DNA of 62,679 nucleotides, from contig NZ_AUMO01000064.1 of assembly GCF_000430725.1 (NCBI RefSeq), forward strand, positions 1 through 62,679, given 5' to 3'. The position numbers and the translations under genes were made by a program. Positions within the stretch are counted from its first letter, which is position 1; every line of letters begins with the position of its first letter. The notes under the pieces were generated by a model. The model worked only from the letters and a program-made list of their open reading frames with translations, did not search any database and was not told the origin of the DNA. This DNA is from Azohydromonas australica DSM 1124 (GTDB lineage Bacteria > Pseudomonadota > Gammaproteobacteria > Burkholderiales > Burkholderiaceae_C). Below are positions 26,866 through 35,145 of this stretch, piece after piece.

Positions 26866-26879
26866 GCCGCCGAATTCCG
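26866..26879. promoter_or_regulatory. GCCGCCGAATTCC motif in a divergent promoter
   Basis: The 184-base region between the CoA-transferase (minus) and ribBA (plus) holds GCCGCCGAATTCCG. The first 13 bases recur exactly at 45761 in another divergent promoter, and related forms lie at 29704, 34985 and 45736. It is a candidate operator for a regulator shared by these transcription units. No FMN riboswitch is recognisable ahead of ribBA. Confidence 0.35.
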
Positions 26880-26987
26880 TACACCGAGATGGACGCAGCG
26901 CTTCGGCCCCGGCGAAGACGCGATTCATGAACCCTCAATTGATGAAAGGCGGAGGCGTTCGTAGAGTCAATTCAAACGGAGGTGACG

Positions 26988-28223
26988 ATGAGCCAGAGCA
27001 CGGCGAAACTGAAGGTCGACAGCATCGAGGTCGCACTCGACGCCATTGCCCATGGTCGGATGGTCGTCGTGATGGACGACGAGGACCGCGAGAACGAAGG
27101 CGACCTCATCATGGCCGCCGAATTTGCCACACCGCAAGCCATGGCCTTCATGGTGCGCTGGACCAGTGGCGTGCTGTGTGTGGGGCTGCCCGGCGAGCGG
27201 CTGCAGGCTCTGGACCTGCCGCTGATGGTGCAGGCCAACGACGATGCGATGGGCACGGCCTTCACCGTGACCGTGGATCTGCGGCACGGCACTACCACCG
27301 GCATCTCGGCCGCTGACCGGGCGCTGACGGTGCAGGCGCTGGTCGATCCCGACGTCACGGCGTCCGACCTCCGGCGTCCGGGCCATCTCTTCCCGCTGCG
27401 TGCCATGCCGGGCGGTGTGCTGCAGCGACCGGGTCACACAGAAGCCTCGGTCGACCTTACCCGCCTGGCCGGCCTGGAGCCGGGCGGGGTGCTCGCCGAG
27501 ATCGTCAACGACGATGGCAGCATGGCCCGTGGGCCGCAGCTGGTCGATTTCGCGCGCACGCACGGTCTGCCCATCATCACGATCCGCGACCTGATCGCCT
27601 ACCGGCGGCGACACGAGCAACGCGTCGAGCGTTGCTCGTGTGCACGCATGCCGACCCGTCATGGCGCCTTCACGGCGCACGTCTACGTCGACCGGCTCAC
27701 CGGGATCGAGCACGTCGCCATGGTGATGGGCGACATCAGCCGGCAGCCGGACGTGCTGGTTCGCGTCCATTCCGAATGCCTGACGGGAGAGGTCTTCGGT
27801 TCGCTGCGCTGCGACTGCCGGCCCCAGCTCGACCTGGCACTGCAGCGGGTGGCGCAGCAGGGGAGCGGCGCGGTCGTTTATCTGCGTGGCCACGAAGGCC
27901 GAGGCATCGGCCTGACGCACAAGCTGCGCGCCTATGCGCTGCAGGACGAGGGTTGCGACACGGTCCAGGCCAACCTGGCGCTGGGCCGGCAGGTGGACGA
28001 GCGCGACTACACGGTCGGCGCGCAAATCCTGCGCGACCTGGGCGTGTCGCGCATGCGGCTGATGACGAACAACCCGCTGAAGTACGAGGGGCTGTCCAAT
28101 CATGGCTTGGTCATCGTCGAGCGAGTGCCGCTGGTCACGCCGCCCACCCGCGACAACGAGCCCTACCTGCGGGCGAAGCAGCGCTCGCTCGGCCATACGC
28201 TCGGACTCCGGGTGCCGGCTTGA
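26988..28223 (+). CDS. ribBA: RibBA: 3,4-dihydroxy-2-butanone 4-phosphate synthase / GTP cyclohydrolase II
   Basis: This bifunctional riboflavin-synthesis enzyme has 411 residues. The RibB half (about 1-205) has VVMDDEDRENEGDLIMAAE, RPGHLFPL and GHTEASVDL. The RibA half has the zinc-binding HSECLTGEVFGSLRCDC, YLRGHEGRGIGL and MRLMTNNPLKY. Both active sites look complete. GTG 26982 is also in frame, but GGAGG at 26978-26982 is five bases from ATG 26988. Its place among flavoprotein genes (acyl-CoA dehydrogenase, ETF-QO) suggests a dedicated supply of FAD/FMN; a housekeeping ribBA is presumably elsewhere. Confidence 0.94.
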   Translation: MSQSTAKLKVDSIEVALDAIAHGRMVVVMDDEDRENEGDLIMAAEFATPQAMAFMVRWTSGVLCVGLPGERLQALDLPLMVQANDDAMGTAFTVTVDLRHGTTTGISAADRALTVQALVDPDVTASDLRRPGHLFPLRAMPGGVLQRPGHTEASVDLTRLAGLEPGGVLAEIVNDDGSMARGPQLVDFARTHGLPIITIRDLIAYRRRHEQRVERCSCARMPTRHGAFTAHVYVDRLTGIEHVAMVMGDISRQPDVLVRVHSECLTGEVFGSLRCDCRPQLDLALQRVAQQGSGAVVYLRGHEGRGIGLTHKLRAYALQDEGCDTVQANLALGRQVDERDYTVGAQILRDLGVSRMRLMTNNPLKYEGLSNHGLVIVERVPLVTPPTRDNEPYLRAKQRSLGHTLGLRVPA

Positions 28224-28244
28224 ACGCTGCGCGCCGCGCGAGCC

Positions 28245-29660
28245 ATGCTGCTTCCGGAACCCCGCTCGCTGACCAGCCTGGCCGAGCTGTACGGCGCCCG
28301 CTACCGGTGGATGCTGCTGGCCGTGGTGGGCATCGGCACGGTCGGCGGGGTGCTCGAGACCTCAAGTTTCAACGTCGCCATTCCGTCACTCGGCCGCGAG
28401 TTCCAGCTCGGGCAGGAGCGCGCGCAGTGGGCCATGACCGCGTTCATGGCCGCCATGTGCCTGGCGATGCTGCCGGTCTCGTGGCTGCTCGAGCGCATCG
28501 GCTTCCGCCGCCTGTTCCTGCTGGCGGTGACGACGCTGGGCCTCGCCAGCCTTGTCGGCTTCTGCTCGGAGAGCTTCGAAGTCACCGTGCTGGCGCGCGG
28601 CCTCCAGGGCGCCGCAGCTGGCGTGCTGCAGCCGCTGGGCATCCTCGTCATCGTCAGGCTCTTCCCTGTGGCGATGCAGGGCCGCGCCTCGGGCGTGCTG
28701 ATGCTCGGGCTGGCCGCGACCCCGGCCGTCGCACCCGCCATCGGCGGCGTGCTCGTGGACGCGCTGGGCTGGCGGGCGGTCTTTTTGCTCTGCATGCCGT
28801 TCTGCGCCGTGGCGCTCATGCTGGGGATCTTCCTGCTGCCACGGCCCAGGAAAGCCAAGCGGCACCGCTTCGACGGCGTCGGCTGTGCGCTGCTCTGCGC
28901 GGGGACGCTGTGCCTGATGTCGGGCATCGCCGGCCTCGGATCGGGGGGCGGCTCGTTCCTCGTCGCGGCGGCAGAACTGCTCGTCGCGGCGCTGCTGGTG
29001 GCCGGCTTCGTCGCGCACGCGCGCCGCAGCGAATCGCCGATTGTGAGCCTCGAGCTGTTCTCGAGCCGTCCCTTTGCAATGGGATCGCTCGTGTCTTTCA
29101 CCTACGGATTCGGGCTGTTCGGTTCGACCTACCTGATTCCGGTCTTCCTGCAGGACGCTCTCGCCTACTCGGCCGCATCGGCGGGCAGCGTGCTGATTCC
29201 CGGCGGTGTGGCCCTGGTGCTGGCCACGCCCGTAGCGGGCCGCCTGTCGGACAGCCTTCCCCCACGTCTCGTGGCCATGGCTGGTCTGCTGCTGCTGGGC
29301 GGATCTTTCCTGGTGCTCGCGGCGCTCGGCCACCAGCGTGGGCTGCTCGCCTTCGTCGCGGCGACTGTGGTTGGACGCATCGGCCTGGGACTGATCCTGC
29401 CGGCGCTCAATCTGGCCAGCATGCGACAACTGCAAGCGCAGCAACTGGCGCAGGCCTCCGTGGTCGTGAGTTTCCTGCGGCAGTTGGGCGGCGTGCTCGG
29501 CATTGCCGCAACCGCGGTTTTCGTGGCATGGCGGCAGCAGGCGCAGGGGCATCGGCCCGATGGTGACGTCGCCGCGTTTGCACAAGGCTTCCTGCTGCTG
29601 GGCGCCATCGTGCTCGCATCCGTCGTAGCTGCGGCGCGGATGGCGAACGGCCGAGATTGA
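28245..29660 (+). CDS. MFS transporter, DHA2 (EmrB/QacA) type
   Basis: A 471-residue inner-membrane protein with about 14 hydrophobic segments. It contains the DHA2 pattern LETSSFNVAIPSLGREF after helix 1, a motif-A-like loop LLERIGFRRLFLL, and the long RGLQGAAAGVLQPLGILVIVR helix, then PAVAPAIGGVLVDALGWRAVF. Such proteins are mostly proton-driven exporters of organic compounds. It follows ribBA by 21 bases with only a weak ribosome binding site, and ends 71 bases before the next gene. Whether it exports a toxic intermediate or imports substrate cannot be told. Confidence 0.92.
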   Translation: MLLPEPRSLTSLAELYGARYRWMLLAVVGIGTVGGVLETSSFNVAIPSLGREFQLGQERAQWAMTAFMAAMCLAMLPVSWLLERIGFRRLFLLAVTTLGLASLVGFCSESFEVTVLARGLQGAAAGVLQPLGILVIVRLFPVAMQGRASGVLMLGLAATPAVAPAIGGVLVDALGWRAVFLLCMPFCAVALMLGIFLLPRPRKAKRHRFDGVGCALLCAGTLCLMSGIAGLGSGGGSFLVAAAELLVAALLVAGFVAHARRSESPIVSLELFSSRPFAMGSLVSFTYGFGLFGSTYLIPVFLQDALAYSAASAGSVLIPGGVALVLATPVAGRLSDSLPPRLVAMAGLLLLGGSFLVLAALGHQRGLLAFVAATVVGRIGLGLILPALNLASMRQLQAQQLAQASVVVSFLRQLGGVLGIAATAVFVAWRQQAQGHRPDGDVAAFAQGFLLLGAIVLASVVAAARMANGRD

Positions 29661-29731
29661 CCTCCCTCGTAGCACCGAGGCCCTGGGCACCGGCGCACGC
29701 CGGCCCGAATTCCTGAATGGAGACGAAAGCG

Positions 29732-30892
29732 ATGTTTAACGAACCCGATGAGTACCAGGAAATCCGTGACGCGATCCGTCAGTTGTGCCGGCAGTTCCCC
29801 GACGAGTATTTCCGCCAAGTAGACGAGAAAAGTGCGTATCCGGAGGCCTTCGTCGATGCGCTGATCGGCGCCGGCTGGCTGGCCGCGATGATCCCGGAAG
29901 AGTACGGCGGCACGGGCCTTGGCCTGACCGCGGCGACGGTGATCATGGAGGAGATCAACCGCAGCGGCGGCAATGCTGGCGCGGTGCACGGCCAGATGTA
30001 CAACATGGGCACGCTGTTGCGCAACGGAAGCAAGGCGCAGAAGGAGAAGTACCTGCCGCCCATCGCCGCTGGCAAGCTGCGCATCCAGTCGATGGCGGTG
30101 ACCGAGCCGACCACTGGCACCGACACGACGAAGATCAAGACGACCGCAGTCCGGCGCGGCGACCGCTACGTCGTCAACGGGCAGAAGGTCTGGATCTCGC
30201 GGGTGCAGCACTCCGACCTGATGATCCTGCTGGCGCGCACGACGCCGCTTGCCCAAGTGAAGAAGAAATCGGAAGGCATGTCGATCTTCATCGTTGACCT
30301 GCACCAGGCGATCGGCAAGGGGCTGTCCGTGCGGCCGATTCCCAATCTGGTCAACCACGAGACCAACGAGCTGTTCTTCGACAACCTCGAGATTCCTCAA
30401 GAGAACCTCATCGGCGAAGAGGGCCAGGGCTTCAAGTACATCCTCGACGGACTGAATGCCGAGCGCACGCTCATTGCCGCCGAATGCATCGGAGACGGCT
30501 ACTGGTTCATCGAGCGCGCGCGCAAGTACGCCTGCGAGCGCATCGTATTCGACCGACCGATCGGCAAGAACCAGGGCGTGCAGTTCCCGATTGCCGACGC
30601 CTTCATCGAGGTCGAGGCTGCGAACCTGATGCGCTTCGAGGCGGCACGCCTGTTCGATGCCCACCAGCCATGCGGTGCACAGGCCAACATGGCGAAGTAT
30701 CTGGCCGCCAAGGCCTCCTGGGAGGCAGCCAACGTGTGCATGCAGACGCATGGCGGCTTCGGCTTCGCGAACGAGTACGACATCGAACGCAAGTTCCGCG
30801 AAACCCGGCTGTACCAGGTGGCGCCGATTTCGACCAACCTGATCTACGCCTACGTGGCCGAGCACATCCTCGGCCTGCCTCGGAGCTTTTGA
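29732..30892 (+). CDS. acyl-CoA dehydrogenase lacking the C-terminal YEGT glutamate
   Basis: The fold landmarks of this family are present in 386 residues: MAVTEPTTGTDTTKIKTTAV, NGQKVWISRVQHSDLM, GEEGQGFKYILDGLNAER, FDRPIGKNQGVQF and QTHGGFGFANEYDIERKFRE. Where standard enzymes have IYEGTxQI, this one has LYQVAPISTN, so the usual catalytic Glu position is not acidic. ATG 29732 is preferred to ATG 29717 because GGAGA at 29719-29723 sits eight bases ahead of it. Its stop overlaps the ETF-QO start (TGATG), linking it to the quinone electron acceptor. Confidence 0.9.
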   Translation: MFNEPDEYQEIRDAIRQLCRQFPDEYFRQVDEKSAYPEAFVDALIGAGWLAAMIPEEYGGTGLGLTAATVIMEEINRSGGNAGAVHGQMYNMGTLLRNGSKAQKEKYLPPIAAGKLRIQSMAVTEPTTGTDTTKIKTTAVRRGDRYVVNGQKVWISRVQHSDLMILLARTTPLAQVKKKSEGMSIFIVDLHQAIGKGLSVRPIPNLVNHETNELFFDNLEIPQENLIGEEGQGFKYILDGLNAERTLIAAECIGDGYWFIERARKYACERIVFDRPIGKNQGVQFPIADAFIEVEAANLMRFEAARLFDAHQPCGAQANMAKYLAAKASWEAANVCMQTHGGFGFANEYDIERKFRETRLYQVAPISTNLIYAYVAEHILGLPRSF

Positions 30893-32574
30893 TGACTCAG
30901 GCCCTGCTTGAACAATTCGGCCCGCGCGAAGCGATGGAGTACGACGCCGTGGTCGTTGGCAGCGGCCCTGCCGGCCTGGCCACCGCTATCCGCCTGAAGC
31001 AGCTCGCCGCCCGGGAAAATCGCGAGATTTCGGTCGTCGTGCTTGAGAAAGGCTCGGAGCCCGGCGCGCACATCCTGTCCGGCGCGGTGATGGACCCGCG
31101 GGCGCTGGCCGAGCTGTTCCCAAACTGGCAGGAGCTCGGTGCGCCGCTGCTGCAACCGGTCACGCGCGACGACGTGCTGATGCTGTCCGAGACGGGCGCG
31201 AAGCGGGTGCCCGATGCATTCGTACCTCGCGTGCTGCACAACGAGGGCAACTTCGTCATCTCGCTGTCCGATGTCGTCAAGTGGATGGGCAGCCAAGCCG
31301 AGGCGCTGGGCGTCGAGATCTTCCCCGGTTTCGCGGCCGCCGAGATCGTCTTCAACGACGACGGCTCGGTGAAAGGCGTGGCCACCGGCAATCAGGGCAT
31401 CGGCAAGGACAGCGAGCCCACCGCCGATTTCCAGCTCGGCATGGAGCTGCACGGCCGCTACACCGTCTTCGCCGAAGGCGCGCGCGGCCACCTCGGCAAG
31501 CAGCTCATTGCCCGCTACCAGCTCGACAAGGGCCGCGACCCGCAGACCTATGGCATCGGCATCAAGGAGCTGTGGGAAATCCCTGCCGACAAGGCCCAGC
31601 CCGGCCTCGTCGTCCACACCGCCGGCTGGCCGCTGGACAAGGCGACCTACGGCGGCGGTTACCTCTACCACCTGGCCGGCAACAAGGTGACGCTCGGCTT
31701 CGTCGTCGGCCTCGACTATCAGAACCCCTGGCTGGCGCCCTTCGAGGAGATGCAGCGCTGGAAGACGCATCCATCGATCCGCGCCCACCTCGAAGGCGGC
31801 ACGCGGATCGGCTACGGCGCCCGTGCGATCACCGCCGGCGGGTTGCTGAGCCTGCCGAAACTCACATTCCCCGGCGGCGTGCTGGTCGGCTGCGATGCCG
31901 GCTTTCTGAACGCCGCGCGGATCAAGGGCAGCCATGCGGCGATCAAGACCGGCATGCTCGCCGCTGAAGCCCTCTTTGACGCCGTCAAGGCCGACCGCAA
32001 GGCCGACGAGCTGACGGCGTACTCTGAAGCGTTCGAGAAGAGCTGGCTGCACGAGGAACTGCGCCAGTCGCGCAACTTCAAGGCCTGGTTCAAGAAGGGA
32101 CTGACCGTTGGCACGCTGATGACCGGCATCGAGCACTGGCTGCTGCCCAAGCTCGGCATCCAGAGCCCGCCCTGGACTCGACACCGCGACAAGCCCGACC
32201 ACGCGTTCCTGAAGCCGGCCGCCGACTGCCCGAAGATCGACTATCCGAAGCCCGACGGGAAACTGACCTTCGACAAGTTGAGCTCGGTCTTCATCAGCAA
32301 CACCAACCACGCCGAGGACCAGCCGGCGCACCTGACGCTCAAAGATGCGGCGGTGCCGGTGCAGGTCAACCTCGCCACTTACGCCGGGCCGGAAAGCCGC
32401 TACTGCCCGGCGGGGGTCTACGAGTTCGTGAAGACGGACACGGGGCAGGACCGGCTGCAGATCAACGCGCAGAACTGCGTGCACTGCAAGACCTGCGACA
32501 TCAAGGACCCGACGCAGAACATCGTGTGGGTCACGCCCGAGGGGGGCGGCGGACCGAACTACGCCGGGATGTGA
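30892..32574 (+). CDS. electron transfer flavoprotein-ubiquinone oxidoreductase
   Basis: ETF-QO carries electrons from reduced ETF to the ubiquinone pool at the inner membrane. The 560-residue protein shows the FAD-binding YDAVVVGSGPAGLATAIRL (about 15-35), EKGSEPGAHILSGAVMDP, the quinone/membrane region GGGYLYHLAGNKVTLGFVVGLDY, VGCDAGFLNAARIKGSH and the [4Fe-4S] ligands in RYCPAGVYEF and NCVHCKTCDIKDPTQNI. The open frame extends far upstream inside the dehydrogenase gene, but ATG 30892 overlaps that gene's stop. With EtfBA at 55747-57433, the window encodes the whole ACAD-to-ubiquinone route. Confidence 0.95.
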   Translation: MTQALLEQFGPREAMEYDAVVVGSGPAGLATAIRLKQLAARENREISVVVLEKGSEPGAHILSGAVMDPRALAELFPNWQELGAPLLQPVTRDDVLMLSETGAKRVPDAFVPRVLHNEGNFVISLSDVVKWMGSQAEALGVEIFPGFAAAEIVFNDDGSVKGVATGNQGIGKDSEPTADFQLGMELHGRYTVFAEGARGHLGKQLIARYQLDKGRDPQTYGIGIKELWEIPADKAQPGLVVHTAGWPLDKATYGGGYLYHLAGNKVTLGFVVGLDYQNPWLAPFEEMQRWKTHPSIRAHLEGGTRIGYGARAITAGGLLSLPKLTFPGGVLVGCDAGFLNAARIKGSHAAIKTGMLAAEALFDAVKADRKADELTAYSEAFEKSWLHEELRQSRNFKAWFKKGLTVGTLMTGIEHWLLPKLGIQSPPWTRHRDKPDHAFLKPAADCPKIDYPKPDGKLTFDKLSSVFISNTNHAEDQPAHLTLKDAAVPVQVNLATYAGPESRYCPAGVYEFVKTDTGQDRLQINAQNCVHCKTCDIKDPTQNIVWVTPEGGGGPNYAGM

Positions 32575-32583
32575 GGACAGCGG

Positions 32584-32618
32584 CGCCGCGGGCTGGCATG
32601 CGTTGCTCAGCCGCGGCG
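32584..32618. terminator. hairpin between convergent genes
   Basis: CGCCGCGGGCTG (32584-32595) pairs with CAGCCGCGGCG (32608-32618) apart from one bulged G, giving an 11-base-pair stem with a 12-base loop. It sits between the end of ETF-QO and the end of the convergent CoA-transferase gene, overlapping the last codons of the latter. There is no T-run, so it may be a bidirectional RNA-end structure rather than a classical terminator. Confidence 0.5.
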
Positions 32619-33875
32619 CAGCAGCCCATGCGCCGCCTGCTCGAGCGCGTCGCGGTGCTGCGGATCGGCAATGGCAATCATGCGTCGGATGCGCTTCTCG
32701 AGGCTGAGCCCTCGCAGATCGGCCACACCGTGTTCGGTCACGATGACGCAGGCATCGCTGCGCGACACCGTCACTGGACCGGCCAAACTGGGCACGATCC
32801 GGCTGCGCGTGCTCGCCACGGAGGGCAAGGCGATAACGGGAATGCCACCGCGGCTCGCCTGCGCGCCGCGAACAAAGTCAACGCTCCCGCCGATCCCGCC
32901 GACATAGCGACCGTCGTCGACTTCGGCGTTCACCTGGCCCGTCAAGTCGACCTCAAACGCGCCGTGGACGGACACGAACCGCTCGAGGCGGGCAAGGACC
33001 TGCGCGTTGTGCGTGTACTCCGGTCCGCGCAGCTCCAGTGCGCGGTTGCGGTGCGCGAACCGGCGCAGTCGCTCATCCCCGACTAGCGCGCCGGCAATGC
33101 TCGCACCGACGTTGATCCCCTTGTGGCTGTTAGTGATCACTCCGGCCTCGTGCAGCGGCACGTAGCCTTCGCCAATGCAGTCCGCGTGTACACCGAGTTC
33201 GCGCCGGTCCGTGAGCTGGGCCAGCACTGCCTCGGCGATCGCCCCGGTGCCGACCTGCAGCGTCGCGCCGTCGACGATCAGGCCTGCCACGTGGCGGCCG
33301 ATCGTCCACGCCACCGGGTCCAGCGCTGCGGCCCTTGCCTGCGGAAGCGGGTCTTCCGAGGGCACGAGCATGTCGAAATCCGCCTCGTACAGGTAGGGGC
33401 CGCCGTAGGTCCAAGGAACATCCGGATGGACCTCGGCAAGGATCGTCCTGGCGGTGCTCACGGCATCCACGAGGTAGCCGCGTGCCATTCCCAGGCTGTA
33501 CCGGCCGAGCGCGTCGGGCGGTGAAACCTGCAGCATGACCGCCTGTGCCTGCAGCGGACCCTGCTGGATCAGCCGCGGCAGGTGCGAATGGTGCACGGGC
33601 AGGATCTGCAGCCGGCCGGCGTCTGCCAGGGCGCGATGAGACCCCGTGCCGCACCAGGACGTCAACTCGAAGGCGCCGCTGCCGTCCCCGCTCAGCGCGC
33701 CATGCGTGCCGGTGCCGAGAAAGATGCGTACACCGGCCAGGCGTTCGCGCTGCGCCACCAGCGCACGGATCAGGCTCAGCGGCTCGGCGTGCGACTGTCC
33801 CCAGATTACCGTGTCGCCCGGGTTAACGAACCGGGAGATGTCGGGTGCGAGTGTAGGCAGGGTGTTGGTCTTCAT
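32607..33875 (-). CDS. acetyl-CoA hydrolase/4-hydroxybutyrate CoA-transferase family protein
   Basis: This second class I CoA-transferase (422 residues) is paralogous to the gene at 25508. It shows FVNPGDTVIWGQSHAEPLSL, MLQVSPPDALGRYSLGMA, EVHPDVPWTYGG, LQVGTGAIAEAVL, LTGQVNAEVDDGRYVGGIGG, VDFVRGAQASRGG and IVTEHGVADLRG. ATG 33875 is chosen over the upstream in-frame codons because the family starts near here. It is divergent from the LysR gene at 34007 with a 131-base promoter region. Possible acceptors are short hydroxy- or dicarboxylic acids. Confidence 0.88.
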   Translation of the reverse strand: MKTNTLPTLAPDISRFVNPGDTVIWGQSHAEPLSLIRALVAQRERLAGVRIFLGTGTHGALSGDGSGAFELTSWCGTGSHRALADAGRLQILPVHHSHLPRLIQQGPLQAQAVMLQVSPPDALGRYSLGMARGYLVDAVSTARTILAEVHPDVPWTYGGPYLYEADFDMLVPSEDPLPQARAAALDPVAWTIGRHVAGLIVDGATLQVGTGAIAEAVLAQLTDRRELGVHADCIGEGYVPLHEAGVITNSHKGINVGASIAGALVGDERLRRFAHRNRALELRGPEYTHNAQVLARLERFVSVHGAFEVDLTGQVNAEVDDGRYVGGIGGSVDFVRGAQASRGGIPVIALPSVASTRSRIVPSLAGPVTVSRSDACVIVTEHGVADLRGLSLEKRIRRMIAIADPQHRDALEQAAHGLLRRG

Positions 33876-33942
33876 GGCTGTGCACGAAGCTACGCGCCGA
33901 CCTGTCGGATGCCAACTGAGCAAATCGAAAACGCCGATTCAC

Positions 33943-33962
33943 CCGGCGCGAAACCGCGCCGG
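33943..33962. promoter_or_regulatory. perfect 8-bp inverted repeat upstream of LysR gene
   Basis: CCGGCGCG-AAAC-CGCGCCGG lies 44 bases before the LysR start, in the region divergent to the CoA-transferase. It could form an mRNA leader hairpin or serve as an operator for autoregulation. No T-run follows. Confidence 0.4.
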
Positions 33963-34006
33963 ATGCGTGCCGCAGGCCACGCCCAGGACTATCATCAGCC
34001 CGAGCC

Positions 34007-34957
34007 ATGACATTCAATCGATTGCACCTCATCCGCCAGGTCGACCTCTTCACACTGCGGCTGTTCCTGTCCGTGGTGGAGGAGGAACAGATCGGTCGCG
34101 CGGCAATCCGGGAGAACATCGCCGCGTCCACTGCGACCAAGCGGATCCATGACCTTGAGGAGATCGCCGGCATCCTGCTGTTCGAGCGCACACCCAAGGG
34201 GGTCAGCCCGACGGCGGCCGGTCAGGTGCTGGCGCGTTACGTCCGCGCGATCTTTGGCAATCTTGACGACATGCGCGCGGAGATCGCCGCGTTCAGCGAG
34301 GGCGTGCGCGGCGAGGTCACCGTGGCGTCGGCGCGCACGATCATCGTCCCCTTCCTCGCGCGCGAGCTGGGCGATTTCTCGCGTGACTTCCCAAAGGTCG
34401 ACGTGGTGGTGCGCGAGCTCGACAACGCCGACATCACGCAGGCGGTCGCGCAGGGCGAAGCCGACGTCGGCGTCTTTGGCGTGGTGCGCGACATCAGCTT
34501 GAACGGCGTGGAGACGGCGGACTACCGCACCGATCGCCTGGTGGCCGTCGTGCCGCGTTCGCACGCGCTGGCGGATCGGGGCAGCGTCTCGTTCGAGGAC
34601 CTGATGCCGGAAAACCTGATCGCCGCCAGCGCGATGCATGCGACCTTTGCCACGGCCGCCCGCCGGCTCGGCGGCGAATACCGGCCGAAATTCAGCGTGC
34701 GCAGCTCGGGTGTCGCCATCAGCCTCGTGCAGGCGGGTCTCGGCGTGACGGTGCAACCGGAGTGCGTGCTCAGTGTCGAGATGCTCGACACAGTCAGCGT
34801 CCTCAATCTGACCGAGCCGTGGGCGAAGCGGATCATCCGTATTGCCACGCCCCAAGGCCGCACGCCCAGCCCCGCGGCCCGGGCGCTGATCAAGCAGCTG
34901 CTGGACCGCCCTGCGCCGGACAGCGCGGACACGGGCGGCGCGTCGGCACAGGACTGA
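34007..34957 (+). CDS. LysR-family transcriptional regulator
   Basis: A 316-residue LysR protein with the N-terminal helix-turn-helix (LRLFLSVVEEEQIGRAAI, then ENIAASTATKRIHDLEEIAG, about 17-56), FERTPKGVSPTAAG, and a ligand-binding domain from about residue 95 (GEVTVASARTIIVPFLARELGDF, SVRSSGVAISLVQAGLGVTVQP). It is divergent from the CoA-transferase at 32607 and co-directional with the racemase-like gene at 35146, either of which may be its target. The effector is unknown. Confidence 0.91.
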   Translation: MTFNRLHLIRQVDLFTLRLFLSVVEEEQIGRAAIRENIAASTATKRIHDLEEIAGILLFERTPKGVSPTAAGQVLARYVRAIFGNLDDMRAEIAAFSEGVRGEVTVASARTIIVPFLARELGDFSRDFPKVDVVVRELDNADITQAVAQGEADVGVFGVVRDISLNGVETADYRTDRLVAVVPRSHALADRGSVSFEDLMPENLIAASAMHATFATAARRLGGEYRPKFSVRSSGVAISLVQAGLGVTVQPECVLSVEMLDTVSVLNLTEPWAKRIIRIATPQGRTPSPAARALIKQLLDRPAPDSADTGGASAQD

Positions 34958-34984
34958 AGGTTGACCGAGCGCAGCGACTTCGCT

Positions 34985-35003
34985 GGCGCCGAATTGCAGC
35001 TTC
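34985..35003. promoter_or_regulatory. GGCGCCGAATT motif upstream of the racemase-like gene
   Basis: GGCGCCGAATT followed by GCAGCTTC lies in the 188-base gap between the LysR gene and the racemase-like gene. Its CCGAA-N7-TTC spacing equals that of the CCGAA-N7-TTCGG dyad at 45765. It is a candidate operator; the rest of the gap shows no gene. Confidence 0.3.
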
Positions 35004-35145
35004 ATGAATCGCCACTTGGTTCCCGGCGTCTTCGCAACTTAATCTGGCTCCAACGTGGCGCTTGTCGCCAGTCGCGTTGAGCGAGTACCGCAGCGCAGTC
35101 TCGCATGGTGGCGGACCAGCCGCTGCGACGAAGCCGGAGAACCTC

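Noticed and set aside
26804..26987. FMN riboswitch ahead of ribBA
   Set aside because: The conserved FMN-aptamer strings could not be found by eye in this leader; a covariance-model search would settle it.
27632..29566. A 644-codon plus-strand frame overlapping ribBA and the MFS gene
   Set aside because: It is the shifted frame of two genes with clear active-site or membrane patterns, and its product is low-complexity and rich in Arg, Gly and Ala.
31000..31700. CRISPR arrays or tandem repeats anywhere in the window, judged by repeated short strings
   Set aside because: No regularly spaced direct repeats were seen; repeated words such as GCCGGC reflect codon bias in high-GC genes.
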